Part shown: piece after piece, positions 44,112 to 52,371 of the stretch
How the letters are laid out: each line of letters opens with the position of its first letter
Numbering within the stretch: position 1 is the stretch's first letter
Assembly: GCA_936911875.1 (NCBI GenBank)
Contig: CAKZGB010000003.1
Coordinates: 11,080 to 75,079, forward strand
Direction: 5' to 3'
Source: an uncultured Lysobacteraceae bacterium
Lineage (GTDB): Bacteria > Pseudomonadota > Gammaproteobacteria > Xanthomonadales > Xanthomonadaceae
Length of the DNA stretch: 64,000 nucleotides
Notes under the pieces: generated by a model
The model's database searches: none
What the model saw: the letters and a program-made list of their open reading frames with translations, nothing else
Told to the model about the DNA's origin: nothing
Program-made: the position numbers and the translations under genes

Positions 44112-45083
44112 ATGCGATCCGCCCCGGCCTTGGGCCCTTCCATTATAAATCGCCCCGCCAAACGGCCGCGGCTAGCTGCGTTGCTGCGTTCTGCAGCGGC
44201 GCTGGCGCTGTGCGCGCTGGTGAGTGCCTGCGGCGTTCCGTTAGGCGGCAAGACGGCCTCGCGTCTCCAAGGCGTGATTGTGGATCAGCAGCTCAATGAA
44301 ATCAGCGGCCTGACGGCGTCGGGTCGTCACGACAACGTGTTCTGGGTCATTGACGATGGCGGCAACGCGGCACAACTCTACGCCATCAACCGTTACGGCA
44401 CACGTCTTGCGACTTACACCATCGATGGCGTCAACAAGACCGACTGGGAAGACATCGAGCACTACTCAGTCAATGGCCGTCATTATCTGGTGATTGCGGA
44501 TACGGGCGACAACGGCGCCTTGCGCAAGACACTGCAGTTGCATGTGCTCGAAGAGCCCGCCACACTCTCCAACAGTCGTCTGCAACCGGCGCGTTCGATT
44601 GCCTTCCGTTTTCCTGATGGCCCGCACGACACCGAGGCCATGACGGTCGACATCGCCAGTCGCCGAGTGCTGCTGATTACCAAGAAACGCAAGCCACCGA
44701 TTCTGTTTAGCGTGAGTCTCGATCCGGATGCGCCGAAAGTTCAAACGGCCAAACGCTTAGGCGATGTGATTGGTATTCCTGCGGCCGGCAAGGCCGATCT
44801 GAAAGCGCGTCCGCGTCTGGCTCCGTATGACCATCAGGTCACAGCGGCCAGCATCTCGCCGAACGGCAAAACCATGGCCGTGATGACTTACCGTTACGTG
44901 CTGCTCTACACGCGTAAAGGCAAGGAGTCGTGGGCTAAAGCCCTATCACGCGATCCGTTGGTTCGCGTCTTGCCGATCATTCCGCAAGCCGAAGCGATGG
45001 GCTACACAACCGATGGCAAATCCGTCTTCGCCACCGGCGAATTCAGCGTTGCACCGTTGTACAGGATTCCGGTGCCGCAATGA
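44112..45083 (+). CDS. Lipoprotein with predicted beta-propeller-like repeats, function unknown
   Basis: The 323-residue protein starts best at ATG 44112, with a basic head and then the lipoprotein signal LALCALVSAC. The mature part has repeat-like blades (EISGLTASGRHDNVFWVIDDGG, YLVIADTGDNGA, DTEAMTVDIASRRVLLITK, QVTAASISPNGKTMAVMTYRYVLLY) suggesting a beta-propeller of the SdiA-regulated/esterase-like-phytase general type, but no catalytic residues can be assigned. It overlaps the next gene by ATGA, linking it to a peptidoglycan peptidase. Confidence 0.78.
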   Translation: MRSAPALGPSIINRPAKRPRLAALLRSAAALALCALVSACGVPLGGKTASRLQGVIVDQQLNEISGLTASGRHDNVFWVIDDGGNAAQLYAINRYGTRLATYTIDGVNKTDWEDIEHYSVNGRHYLVIADTGDNGALRKTLQLHVLEEPATLSNSRLQPARSIAFRFPDGPHDTEAMTVDIASRRVLLITKKRKPPILFSVSLDPDAPKVQTAKRLGDVIGIPAAGKADLKARPRLAPYDHQVTAASISPNGKTMAVMTYRYVLLYTRKGKESWAKALSRDPLVRVLPIIPQAEAMGYTTDGKSVFATGEFSVAPLYRIPVPQ

Positions 45084-45895
45084 GCGATGCGCCGCTGCAG
45101 ATGCTCAATGCCGCCACCGTCGAGCTTTGGCCTGAGCGCGTAATGGATGCCAACGGTCTGCTGCCACCGGCTTGCGACGACAATGCGGGCTGGCGTGTGC
45201 GTGACAAGATCGGCGGCCTGTTTCCCGCACGCATCACGCTCGAAGGCCAATTCGCCTGGTGCCCGGAAGTCGCGCCGCCAACCGATCCCGACGCGTTCCG
45301 CAATGCCGCCATGCAACGCCTGAGCGCCGAGGCAAGCGAGATCACCACAGTCCCCCTCGACGACCTGCTGGCTTGTCTGGACGCGTTACAAGTCGATCCG
45401 GCGCCCTACGCTGCACGCACCGGGCTCAGCCTTCTGTCGGAACCTGCGCACCTGAGTTTTGCGGGCTTCGATCGTTACGGTCGCAGTCTCTGGCTTGAGC
45501 AGGAAACGGCACTCGCCTGGACGCGCATGCTCGCCGCCGCAGCCAATGACGGCATCACGCTCGAAGCGATCTCCGGCTTTCGCAGTCATCGCTATCAGCT
45601 CGGCATTTTCCGACGCAAACTCGAGCGCGGCCAGACGGTCGATGAGATTCTGCAGGTCAACGCCGCGCCGGGCTTCAGCGAGCACCACACCGGTCTCGCC
45701 TTGGACATCTCAACTCCGGGTGAACCCGCCGCCGAGGAGTCCTTCGAAGCGACTCCCGCCTTTGACTGGCTCACCGCGAACGGCGCTACCTACGGCTTTA
45801 CGATGAGTTATCCGCGCGACAACCCGCACGGCATCGTCTATGAGCCCTGGCATTGGGCGCAGGGCCACGCCATTCGCGCTGTAGAGTCGTTCTAA
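45080..45895 (+). CDS. M15-family D-alanyl-D-alanine carboxypeptidase (VanY/LdcB-like)
   Basis: The 271-residue protein has a VanY-type C-terminal domain (about residues 140-271) with the zinc site in FSEHHTGLALDIS (His, Asp), EPWHW (final His) and SGFRSHRYQ near its start. The N-terminal 130 residues are unrecognised. No signal peptide is visible, which is unusual for an enzyme acting on cell-wall peptides; it could work on cytoplasmic recycling intermediates such as LD-carboxypeptidases do. It is translationally coupled to the lipoprotein upstream. Confidence 0.85.
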   Translation: MSDAPLQMLNAATVELWPERVMDANGLLPPACDDNAGWRVRDKIGGLFPARITLEGQFAWCPEVAPPTDPDAFRNAAMQRLSAEASEITTVPLDDLLACLDALQVDPAPYAARTGLSLLSEPAHLSFAGFDRYGRSLWLEQETALAWTRMLAAAANDGITLEAISGFRSHRYQLGIFRRKLERGQTVDEILQVNAAPGFSEHHTGLALDISTPGEPAAEESFEATPAFDWLTANGATYGFTMSYPRDNPHGIVYEPWHWAQGHAIRAVESF

Positions 45896-46537
45896 CTACA
45901 GTTTCAGATCGGCGATGCGCCAGAGGAGCATGGCCGCGTAGGTGCGATACGGACCCCACACCTCGCCACGCGCGATCAGTTGCTTGGGTGTCAGCATGAC
46001 CTCGGCCTCGTCGATGCGTTGCGCGCCCTTGCGCACACCCAGATCGTCGGCCGGCAGCACATCGGAGCGGCCCAGACGGAACATCAGCAGCATCTCAACT
46101 GTCCAGCGGCCGATGCCGCGTACGGCCGTCAGCCGATCGATGATCGCGTCGTCGGACAAATGCACCAGTTGCCGGTACGAAGGGATCTCGCCCGCCGCCT
46201 GCCGCTGGGCCAGATCCCGCAACGCGCGCGTCTTGGCGCCGGAGACACCGCAGGCGCGCAGCACCTCGTCGCTGACGGAATCGATTGCCGCGCCGCTCAA
46301 ACGGGAACCGCCTACCGCCGTCTCGACGCGCCCCACGATGGTGGCCGCGGCCTTGCCGGACAACTGCTGATAGAGGATGGACCGCGCCAGTGCATCGGCG
46401 GTGTCAAAAGACTGCTTCCACGAAATTGGGGCCTCTAGAGGCCCCAATTTGCGGATCCACGGTTTGAGCGCAGGGTCCTTGCGGACCAAGTGCTTGGCAG
46501 CGGCCACGGTGTCAAAGCCGCGGGGGATCGCTGCCAT
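45896..46537 (-). CDS. DNA-3-methyladenine glycosylase II (AlkA-type, HhH-GPD)
   Basis: The 213-residue protein has the HhH-GPD core: SILYQQLSGKAAATIVGRV, the hairpin LTAVRGIGRWTVEMLLMF and the catalytic Asp region LPADDLGVRKG. It lacks the AlkA N-terminal domain, so it is the short form known from many bacteria. It excises alkylated purines. A perfect 28-bp palindrome lies inside the coding sequence at 46423-46450 (see findings). Its stop codon abuts that of the convergent carboxypeptidase gene with no gap. Confidence 0.93.
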   Translation of the reverse strand: MAAIPRGFDTVAAAKHLVRKDPALKPWIRKLGPLEAPISWKQSFDTADALARSILYQQLSGKAAATIVGRVETAVGGSRLSGAAIDSVSDEVLRACGVSGAKTRALRDLAQRQAAGEIPSYRQLVHLSDDAIIDRLTAVRGIGRWTVEMLLMFRLGRSDVLPADDLGVRKGAQRIDEAEVMLTPKQLIARGEVWGPYRTYAAMLLWRIADLKL

Positions 46538-46546
46538 GGGGAGAAC

Positions 46547-47719
46547 TTACGGCGTGGTGGCCGGTTCTGCAGCCGGTTCAGCGGCAGCATCAGCGGCCGG
46601 AGCCGCGGCGTCGGTCTTGGCAGCGCCATCGAGCGAGACACCCGCCGGCAGTGCTTTAACGCGCTGGTAAACCGTGTAGTTACCGGTCGGCAGGAAGCTG
46701 CCTTCGACACCCGAGAACCACGATTCAAATGCGCGACCGACCGGGGTAGCACCCTTGGCGGTGGCCCACTGAGTCAGTGCATTGCGGTACTTAGGCAGAT
46801 CGTTATAGGTACCGACAGCAGCCACTTGCACGGCCGGACCGGCCGGGATGTACTCGGACTTGACGCGGTTATCGGTGCGGATATCGATCTTGCCGGTGGT
46901 GCCGGCCTTTTTGACCGGTTGAGCCACGTCAAATGCGTAAGTCGCCTGACCGAAGTTGGTGGTCACGATTTGCAGCGGACCGTCAGCAACCAGGCCGTTC
47001 GCATTCATGGTGGCGACCAGCGTCGATTGCGCATCCTTCATGGCATTCTTGAGCGGCTCTTCGGCGCGGGCAACTTCGACCGAGACCGAGATGATGTTCT
47101 TTTCACCCAGTTGCGAGAACTTAGGTGCGGTGGCCGGATCGCCGGTTTCCAGATCGGTGTAATCGAAGTTCGGGATCAGGGCCAGCATGTCGTTGAACTT
47201 GCGCATACCCGACTTGAGGTCTTCACCCACCGTAGCCGACACGTACAGACCGGCGTAACGGCCGATCAGGTTGAAACCGTAATCGACGTCATACGACTGG
47301 ACGACCTTGGTGTTGCGCTTCATGCGGCCGGCCGAGCTCAGCGTGAACTTCATGCGCTTGTTGTAGCCCTTGTCGCTGTTGTCGACATCGACCGAGACCG
47401 ACTTGAGCGGAACGCTGTCGGTGATGGTCCAGGAGCCGACGCCGTCGCGGCCGTTCAGCGACATGTAGTCGAGCTTGGCGCCCTTGCCCGTAGACGGACC
47501 CGAGAGCTTGGTTTGGACGGAGGGGCTACGTTGTGCAATAGGGTTCCAGTCCTTCCAGCGCGCAAAGCCGTTCAGTGCGTCAAAAACGATAGTGCGTTTG
47601 CGGTTGGTTTCCATTTCAGCCGACATGTGACGGCTCGAGGGCAGAATCAGGCCGACCACCAGGAACATGGTGAAGACGATACCCAGGGAAATGAGGACTT
47701 CTTTGATACGGTTAGACAT
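46547..47719 (-). CDS. Membrane-anchored SRPBCC protein with GyrI-like C-terminus
   Basis: The 390-residue protein has one N-terminal membrane anchor (EVLISLGIVFTMFLVVGLILP). A polyketide-cyclase/SRPBCC domain follows (about residues 35-185: FDALNGFARWKDWNPIAQRSP) and then a GyrI/effector-binding-like domain (about 205-360: QIVTTNFGQATYAFDVAQPV, VQVAAVGTYNDLPKY). The Ala/Pro/Asp-rich tail is low complexity. This fusion suggests binding of small hydrophobic ligands at the periplasmic face, but that is inference. No enzymatic role can be assigned. Confidence 0.75.
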   Translation of the reverse strand: MSNRIKEVLISLGIVFTMFLVVGLILPSSRHMSAEMETNRKRTIVFDALNGFARWKDWNPIAQRSPSVQTKLSGPSTGKGAKLDYMSLNGRDGVGSWTITDSVPLKSVSVDVDNSDKGYNKRMKFTLSSAGRMKRNTKVVQSYDVDYGFNLIGRYAGLYVSATVGEDLKSGMRKFNDMLALIPNFDYTDLETGDPATAPKFSQLGEKNIISVSVEVARAEEPLKNAMKDAQSTLVATMNANGLVADGPLQIVTTNFGQATYAFDVAQPVKKAGTTGKIDIRTDNRVKSEYIPAGPAVQVAAVGTYNDLPKYRNALTQWATAKGATPVGRAFESWFSGVEGSFLPTGNYTVYQRVKALPAGVSLDGAAKTDAAAPAADAAAEPAAEPATTP

Positions 47720-47824
47720 TCAGGTTCTCCGGAGCCGGTCCCGGGACGGGAGGGGCACATTTTCTAATCGTATCAAGCCAATCGGCCGGATGCGAGATGT
47801 CAGACCGGAATTTTTTACACTTTT

Positions 47825-48475
47825 TTACACTAACTGCAGCTCGAGAGCCTTCAAAACGGCCCGAGTCCGGTCCCTCACCCCCAGTTTGGACAGGATATTG
47901 GAGACGTGATTCTTGATGGTTCCCTCGGCCACGCCCAGCGAATTGGCAATTTCCTTATTGGAAAAACCGCCCGCCATCAGTCGCAGGATTTCCGTCTCCC
48001 GCTCGGTCAGCGGATCGGGTTGCTCCAGTGACACGAAGTTGTTGTTGAGCTGCTCCAATCCCGACATCAGCCGCTGAGTCAGCGCCGGCTGCATCAGCGA
48101 ACCGCCTGCATTGACGGTTTCAATGGCCTCGACCAGCTGCTCCAGCGACACATCCTTCAGCAGATAGCCTTTGGCACCTGCGCGGATGCCGGCGAGCACC
48201 AACTGATCGTCGTCAAAGGTGGTCAGGATGATGGTCGGTGGCAAGGTACCCGCAGCGGCCATCGACTGCACGGCTTCAAGACCGGACATGACGGGCATGC
48301 GCATGTCCATCAGCACTACATCCGGTTGCGCAACGGGAATGGTTTCGATTGCTTGTTTGCCATCGGTGGCCTCGCCCACGACCTCGATGCGGTCACTCAG
48401 GCCCAGCAGTGAGCGCACACCCTGCCGCACCAGAGTTTGGTCATCGACCAGGAATACGCGAATACGGTTTGTCAT
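47825..48475 (-). CDS. NarL/DesR-type response regulator
   Basis: The 216-residue protein has a receiver with Asp57 (VLMDMRMP) and a C-terminal LuxR helix-turn-helix (LTERETEILRLMAGGFSNKEIANSLGVAEGTIKNHVSNILSKLGVRDRT). The ATG at 48475 follows an AGGTGG-type site; the frame from 48499 would only add residues overlapping the kinase gene. It pairs with the DesK-like kinase directly upstream. The target genes are not evident from the window. Confidence 0.92.
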   Translation of the reverse strand: MTNRIRVFLVDDQTLVRQGVRSLLGLSDRIEVVGEATDGKQAIETIPVAQPDVVLMDMRMPVMSGLEAVQSMAAAGTLPPTIILTTFDDDQLVLAGIRAGAKGYLLKDVSLEQLVEAIETVNAGGSLMQPALTQRLMSGLEQLNNNFVSLEQPDPLTERETEILRLMAGGFSNKEIANSLGVAEGTIKNHVSNILSKLGVRDRTRAVLKALELQLV

Positions 48476-48488
48476 GGAGCCACCTCGG

Positions 48489-49667
48489 TCAGGGGTCAAT
48501 CAGATTAGCAGTTTGGGCCAGAGCGACCCGTCTGTCATCGTGCAAAGGAACATGGAGCAGAACGCGAAAACCGCGCCCGGGTTCGGTTTGGATGCGCACG
48601 TCGCCGCCGATCTGATGCAGCCGTTCCTGCATCCCCGAGAGTCCGTTACCCGCGATCCAGCGATCGGCACCGCGTCCGTCATCGTGAGCATCCAGTTCGA
48701 CCTTGCCGTCGATGGCGCGGACTTGAATGTGCAGATGGCGCGCCTGCGAGTGGCGCACGGCATTGGTAATGATTTCCTGCGTGCAGCGCAGCAGAACATG
48801 CGCGCGTGCCGGATCGTCCATCACCAGCGGCTCGCGAATCTCCCAGTGAATCTGGATGCCGGGCACGTTATCACCCAGCGGGCGCAGCGACTGACCCACA
48901 TTCATCGCGCCTGTTTCGCGCAGCTGTGAAACCACTTCGCGCACATCCGTCAGCAATAGCTTGGCGAGTGTATGAGCTTGGGTTATGTGGTGTTTGGAAG
49001 CGCCTTCGGACAGATGACCTGCCACCTCTAAATTGAGACTCAGCGCAGTCAGGTGGTGGCCGAGCAGATCGTGCAGTTCGCGGCTGATGCGTGTGCGCTC
49101 GGTCATGCGCGTGGATTCGGCCAGCAGCAAGCGGGTGCCACGCAGTTCGGCATTCAATCGACGTTGTTCGTCACGGGCCTGCGCCTGCTGTCGCGCCACA
49201 AACCCGGTCGCAAACACAAACAGGCAGAAGCCACCGTACAGGCTCGACTGCATGAGTGCATCGGACCACGAGTAATTCATCGAGCGGAACACCGGGATGA
49301 AGGCCAGATTGCTGCAGATGACCCACACAATGCCCAGCGTTGGCGTGAGCAGCCACGCAAACACCGAAGCGGCCACCATCAGCAGAATCGAGCCCAAACC
49401 GCTGCCCGAGAAAAAGCCGAAACCGAGCGCACTGGATGTCATGACGACCATCAGAATGTAATCGGCGACGCGCGCCTGTTTACGCCCCAGATTGCGCGTG
49501 CTGAGAAAATAACTCAGCCCGAAGCTTAAATAGCAGATCCAGATCCACTGCACATCGCGTTCACCGAACTCCTCGCGGCGCAGCAGGTCAAAGATCGGAA
49601 ACCCCATCAGCGCCCAGGTAAACAGGCCGGAATAGCGCAGCAGGCGAATGTGGTTGAAGCGGGTCAT
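48489..49667 (-). CDS. DesK-like sensor histidine kinase (HisKA_3)
   Basis: The 392-residue protein has about five N-terminal membrane segments, a coiled-coil stretch, the HisKA_3 phosphorylation site (SRELHDLLGHHLTALSLNLEV) and a C-terminal HATPase domain (CTQEIITNAVRHSQARH, GNGLSGMQERL). This is the DesK/LiaS-type kinase class, which senses membrane or envelope state. The response regulator follows 13 nt downstream. ATG 49667 (MTRFNHIRLLRYSG) is used. An effect on membrane lipids is only a family-based possibility. Confidence 0.9.
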   Translation of the reverse strand: MTRFNHIRLLRYSGLFTWALMGFPIFDLLRREEFGERDVQWIWICYLSFGLSYFLSTRNLGRKQARVADYILMVVMTSSALGFGFFSGSGLGSILLMVAASVFAWLLTPTLGIVWVICSNLAFIPVFRSMNYSWSDALMQSSLYGGFCLFVFATGFVARQQAQARDEQRRLNAELRGTRLLLAESTRMTERTRISRELHDLLGHHLTALSLNLEVAGHLSEGASKHHITQAHTLAKLLLTDVREVVSQLRETGAMNVGQSLRPLGDNVPGIQIHWEIREPLVMDDPARAHVLLRCTQEIITNAVRHSQARHLHIQVRAIDGKVELDAHDDGRGADRWIAGNGLSGMQERLHQIGGDVRIQTEPGRGFRVLLHVPLHDDRRVALAQTANLIDP

Positions 49668-49815
49668 GGTGAGTCCATCGTACGGCATCGCACAGTTCGT
49701 GCCATGCCCCAGTGGTCATGGGTACGGCCGCTTGTCAGGCGGACCCCCTCACGGTCCTTGTGGCATAATTTCTGACGGTGGCACCACCACCGGCGACAGG
49801 CTTTTGGAGCACTAC

Positions 49816-50382
49816 ATGGCGGTACAAATCCGGGACGTTCGCGAACAGGATCTCGATGCGGTACTGGCTGTCAATAACACCGCCGGTCCTTCGATCCTTC
49901 CGCTCGATGCGCAGCGTCTGCGGCATCTGTTCGACACCGCCGAATATTTCCGCGTCGCCGAGATCGACGGTGAGCTGCACGGTTTCATCATCGGCTTCGG
50001 ATCCGGCTCCGCCCACGATTCCTCCAATTTCCTGTGGTTCCGCCGCCAATACCCCGAATTCTTCTACATCGACCGCATTGTGGTCGACAATGAGACCCGC
50101 GGCGGTGGCGTCGGCCGGATTCTGTACGCCGATGCCGAAAGTTATGCCGAACCGCGCTACCCGCAGTTCGCCACCGAGGTCCTGATGGATGAGCTGGCCG
50201 ATAAGGTCCTGCTGTTCCATGGCAGCCTCGGATTCCGCGAAGTCGGTCAAACCCGCATGGAAAACGCCAAGCTGCGGGTTTCGATGCTGATGAAGCCTCT
50301 GTATAGTTACGATTGGATCCGCAATACGTACGGCAGCAATCTGCCCGACGTGGAATGGATCCAGCATCCCCGCGCGGTCTGA
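49816..50382 (+). CDS. GNAT-family N-acetyltransferase
   Basis: The 188-residue protein (MAVQIRDVREQDLDAVLAVNN) has the GNAT acetyl-CoA loop in RIVVDNETRGGGVGRILYADAESYA and a C-terminal LFHGSLGFREVGQTRM segment. GGAG stands 10 nt before the ATG, so upstream in-frame extensions are not used. The substrate is unknown. It lies immediately upstream of minCDE in the same direction, 30 nt from minC, so part of its expression may run into the min genes. Confidence 0.85.
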   Translation: MAVQIRDVREQDLDAVLAVNNTAGPSILPLDAQRLRHLFDTAEYFRVAEIDGELHGFIIGFGSGSAHDSSNFLWFRRQYPEFFYIDRIVVDNETRGGGVGRILYADAESYAEPRYPQFATEVLMDELADKVLLFHGSLGFREVGQTRMENAKLRVSMLMKPLYSYDWIRNTYGSNLPDVEWIQHPRAV

Positions 50383-50412
50383 GCCGCCAGCCCCTTCTTT
50401 TACAGATTCTCG

Positions 50413-51189
50413 ATGTCCGCCACCCCCAATTACGAACTCGCCGGTGAACTGAAAATTGGTCAGGTCGGCATCGCCAACCTCCGCATCCAGACGCTTGATA
50501 TCGCCAAGCTGCAGGCCGAGATGGCCGATCGCGTCAAACGCGCTCCCAATCTGTTTGGCCACGCCGCCATCGTGCTGGATTTTGGTGCCCTCTCCGAAGT
50601 GCCTACGGTCGCTCAAGCGCAGCAGTTGATCGATGCATTGCGCTCTGCGGGTACCCTGCCCGTGGCCGTGGCCTACGGCTCCTCGGCCACCGAACAGCTG
50701 GCCCGCGCCCTGAACCTGCCGATTCTGGCCAAATTCCGTGAATCGTTTGACCCGAGCCGTGCCGGCACGGCGGCGGCAACTGCCGCTGCAGCCCCGGCTC
50801 CGGCGCCGGCGCCCGCACCGGCGGCTCCCGCTCCGGCGCCCGCAGCGCCTTCGAACGACCAACCCGGCCAGATCCACGCCGCCCCGATCCGTTCCGGGCA
50901 GCAAATTTACGCGGCCGGTAAAGATCTCACGGTGCTGACCTCGGTCGGTGCCGGCGCCGAAGTGATCAGCGACGGCTCCATCCATATCTACGGCCCATTG
51001 CGCGGCCGGGCCATTGCCGGTGCGCAAGGCAACGAAAATGCCCGCATTTTCTGCCGTGAGTTCGATGCGCAGCTCGTCTCCATCGCCGGTAATTACAAGG
51101 TGCTCGAAGAAGTGCCCCAGGACATGCTCGGTCGACCCGTGCAGATTTGGCTGCAGGACGGCCAGCTTAAGTTTGCGGTTATCGAATAA
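50413..51189 (+). CDS. minC: Septum-site determining protein MinC
   Basis: The 258-residue protein has an N-terminal FtsZ-inhibiting domain (LKIGQVGIANLRIQTLD...LDFGALSEVP) and the C-terminal MinD-binding beta-helix (VISDGSIHIYGPLRGRAIAGAQGN, IAGNYKVLEEVPQ). The two are joined by a striking Ala-Pro repeat linker (about residues 121-146). It blocks Z-ring assembly away from mid-cell. minD and minE follow in the standard order. Confidence 0.97.
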   Translation: MSATPNYELAGELKIGQVGIANLRIQTLDIAKLQAEMADRVKRAPNLFGHAAIVLDFGALSEVPTVAQAQQLIDALRSAGTLPVAVAYGSSATEQLARALNLPILAKFRESFDPSRAGTAAATAAAAPAPAPAPAPAAPAPAPAAPSNDQPGQIHAAPIRSGQQIYAAGKDLTVLTSVGAGAEVISDGSIHIYGPLRGRAIAGAQGNENARIFCREFDAQLVSIAGNYKVLEEVPQDMLGRPVQIWLQDGQLKFAVIE

Positions 51190-51240
51190 ACTGCAAGCTG
51201 CAACCCATAACCATATCGCCAGAAGGCGGAGGACTTAGTT

Positions 51241-52050
51241 TTGACGGAAATCATCGTAGTGACATCAGGCAAGGGCGGCGTCGGCAAGACCACGTCCAGC
51301 GCCAGCATCGCCACCGGCCTTGCGCGCCGCGGCCACAAAGTTGCAGTCATCGACTTCGACGTCGGCTTGCGTAATCTCGACCTGATCATGGGCTGTGAAC
51401 GCCGCGTTGTGTATGACTTCGTCAACGTCGTCAACAAGGAAGCCGGTCTCAAGCAGGCGCTGATCAAAGACAAGCGCTACGACAACCTGTACATCCTGGC
51501 GGCTTCGCAGACGCGCGATAAAGATGCACTGTCGCAGGACGGCGTCGAACGCGTGCTCAACGAACTCAAGGCCGAAGGCTTTGACTACATCGTGTGCGAC
51601 TCCCCGGCCGGTATCGAAAAGGGCGCCACGCTCGCTATGTATTTCGCCGATCAGGCTGTTGTCGTTGTGAACCCTGAAGTGTCTTCGGTTCGCGACTCCG
51701 ATCGCGTGCTGGGTCTGCTGGCTTCCAAGACGCGCAAAGCCGAACAAGGTGAGCGCATGAAGGAACATCTGCTGCTGACGCGCTACTCGCCTTCGCGCGT
51801 GGCCGCCGGTGAAATGCTCAGCATTGCCGACGTCGAAGAAATCCTCGGCCTCAAGGCCATTGGTGTAATTCCCGAATCGCAAGATGTGCTGTCCGCTTCG
51901 AACAGCGGTGAGCCGGTCATCACCAATACTGCTTCCGATGCCGCTCAGGCTTATGACGATGCCGTCGCCCGCATTCTGGGTGAACAACGCCCGATGCGCT
52001 TTACGCAAGCCGAAAAGAAGGGCTTCTTCACCAAGCTGTTCGGAGGTTAA
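51241..52050 (+). CDS. minD: Septum-site determining ATPase MinD
   Basis: The 269-residue ParA-type ATPase has the deviant Walker A GKGGVGKTTS, the switch segment CDSPAGIEKGATLAMYFAD, and the C-terminal amphipathic membrane-targeting helix (AEKKGFFTKLFGG). The start is a TTG at 51241, supported by GGAGG about 8 nt upstream; no ATG fits the family N-terminus. It recruits MinC to the membrane and oscillates with MinE. Confidence 0.98.
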   Translation: MTEIIVVTSGKGGVGKTTSSASIATGLARRGHKVAVIDFDVGLRNLDLIMGCERRVVYDFVNVVNKEAGLKQALIKDKRYDNLYILAASQTRDKDALSQDGVERVLNELKAEGFDYIVCDSPAGIEKGATLAMYFADQAVVVVNPEVSSVRDSDRVLGLLASKTRKAEQGERMKEHLLLTRYSPSRVAAGEMLSIADVEEILGLKAIGVIPESQDVLSASNSGEPVITNTASDAAQAYDDAVARILGEQRPMRFTQAEKKGFFTKLFGG

Positions 52051-52053
52051 GCC

Positions 52054-52305
52054 ATGGGCATGTTCGATTTCCTGAAACGGGACCGTAGCACCGCCGAAAC
52101 GGCCAAGAACCGTCTGCAAGTGCTGATTGCGCAATCGCGTCAGTCTTCCAGCGAACCCGATTACCTGCCGATTCTCCGTCAGGAACTGCTGGCTGTGATC
52201 AAGAAATACGTCAAGGGCGTCGATGACGGCGCTGTCAACGTGGCCATGCAGAAAGACGGCTCGCTCGATGTCCTCGACATCCGCGTGGACTTGCCGGAAT
52301 CCTAA
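52054..52305 (+). CDS. minE: Cell division topological specificity factor MinE
   Basis: The 83-residue protein has the N-terminal membrane-binding MGMFDFLKRD, the MinD-contact helix TAETAKNRLQVLIAQSR and the dimerisation region PILRQELLAVIKKYVKG. It stimulates MinD ATPase. It is 3 nt after minD and is followed by a terminator. Confidence 0.98.
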   Translation: MGMFDFLKRDRSTAETAKNRLQVLIAQSRQSSSEPDYLPILRQELLAVIKKYVKGVDDGAVNVAMQKDGSLDVLDIRVDLPES

Positions 52306-52325
52306 GCAGCGCTGCTGCGTAGAAC

Positions 52326-52359
52326 ACGGGCGCGGCTCATTACGGACCGCGCCCGTTTT
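52326..52359 (+). terminator. Terminator of minCDE
   Basis: A perfect 10-bp stem ACGGGCGCGG/CCGCGCCCGT with an 11-nt loop is followed by TTTG. It lies 20 nt past minE, just before the HExxH gene. Confidence 0.85.
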
Positions 52360-52371
52360 GTATTGCACTAC

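Noticed and set aside
46423..46450. The 28-bp palindrome as a transcription terminator
   Set aside because: It is deep inside a coding sequence and followed by no U-run in either direction.
50773..50850. GCN-CCN repeats as a tandem repeat locus
   Set aside because: They encode the Ala-Pro linker between the two MinC domains and are explained by protein composition.
49735..51027. Open frame of 430 codons antisense to the GNAT and minC genes
   Set aside because: Its translation is Gly/Arg/Gln-rich with no domain, while both plus-strand genes are well supported.
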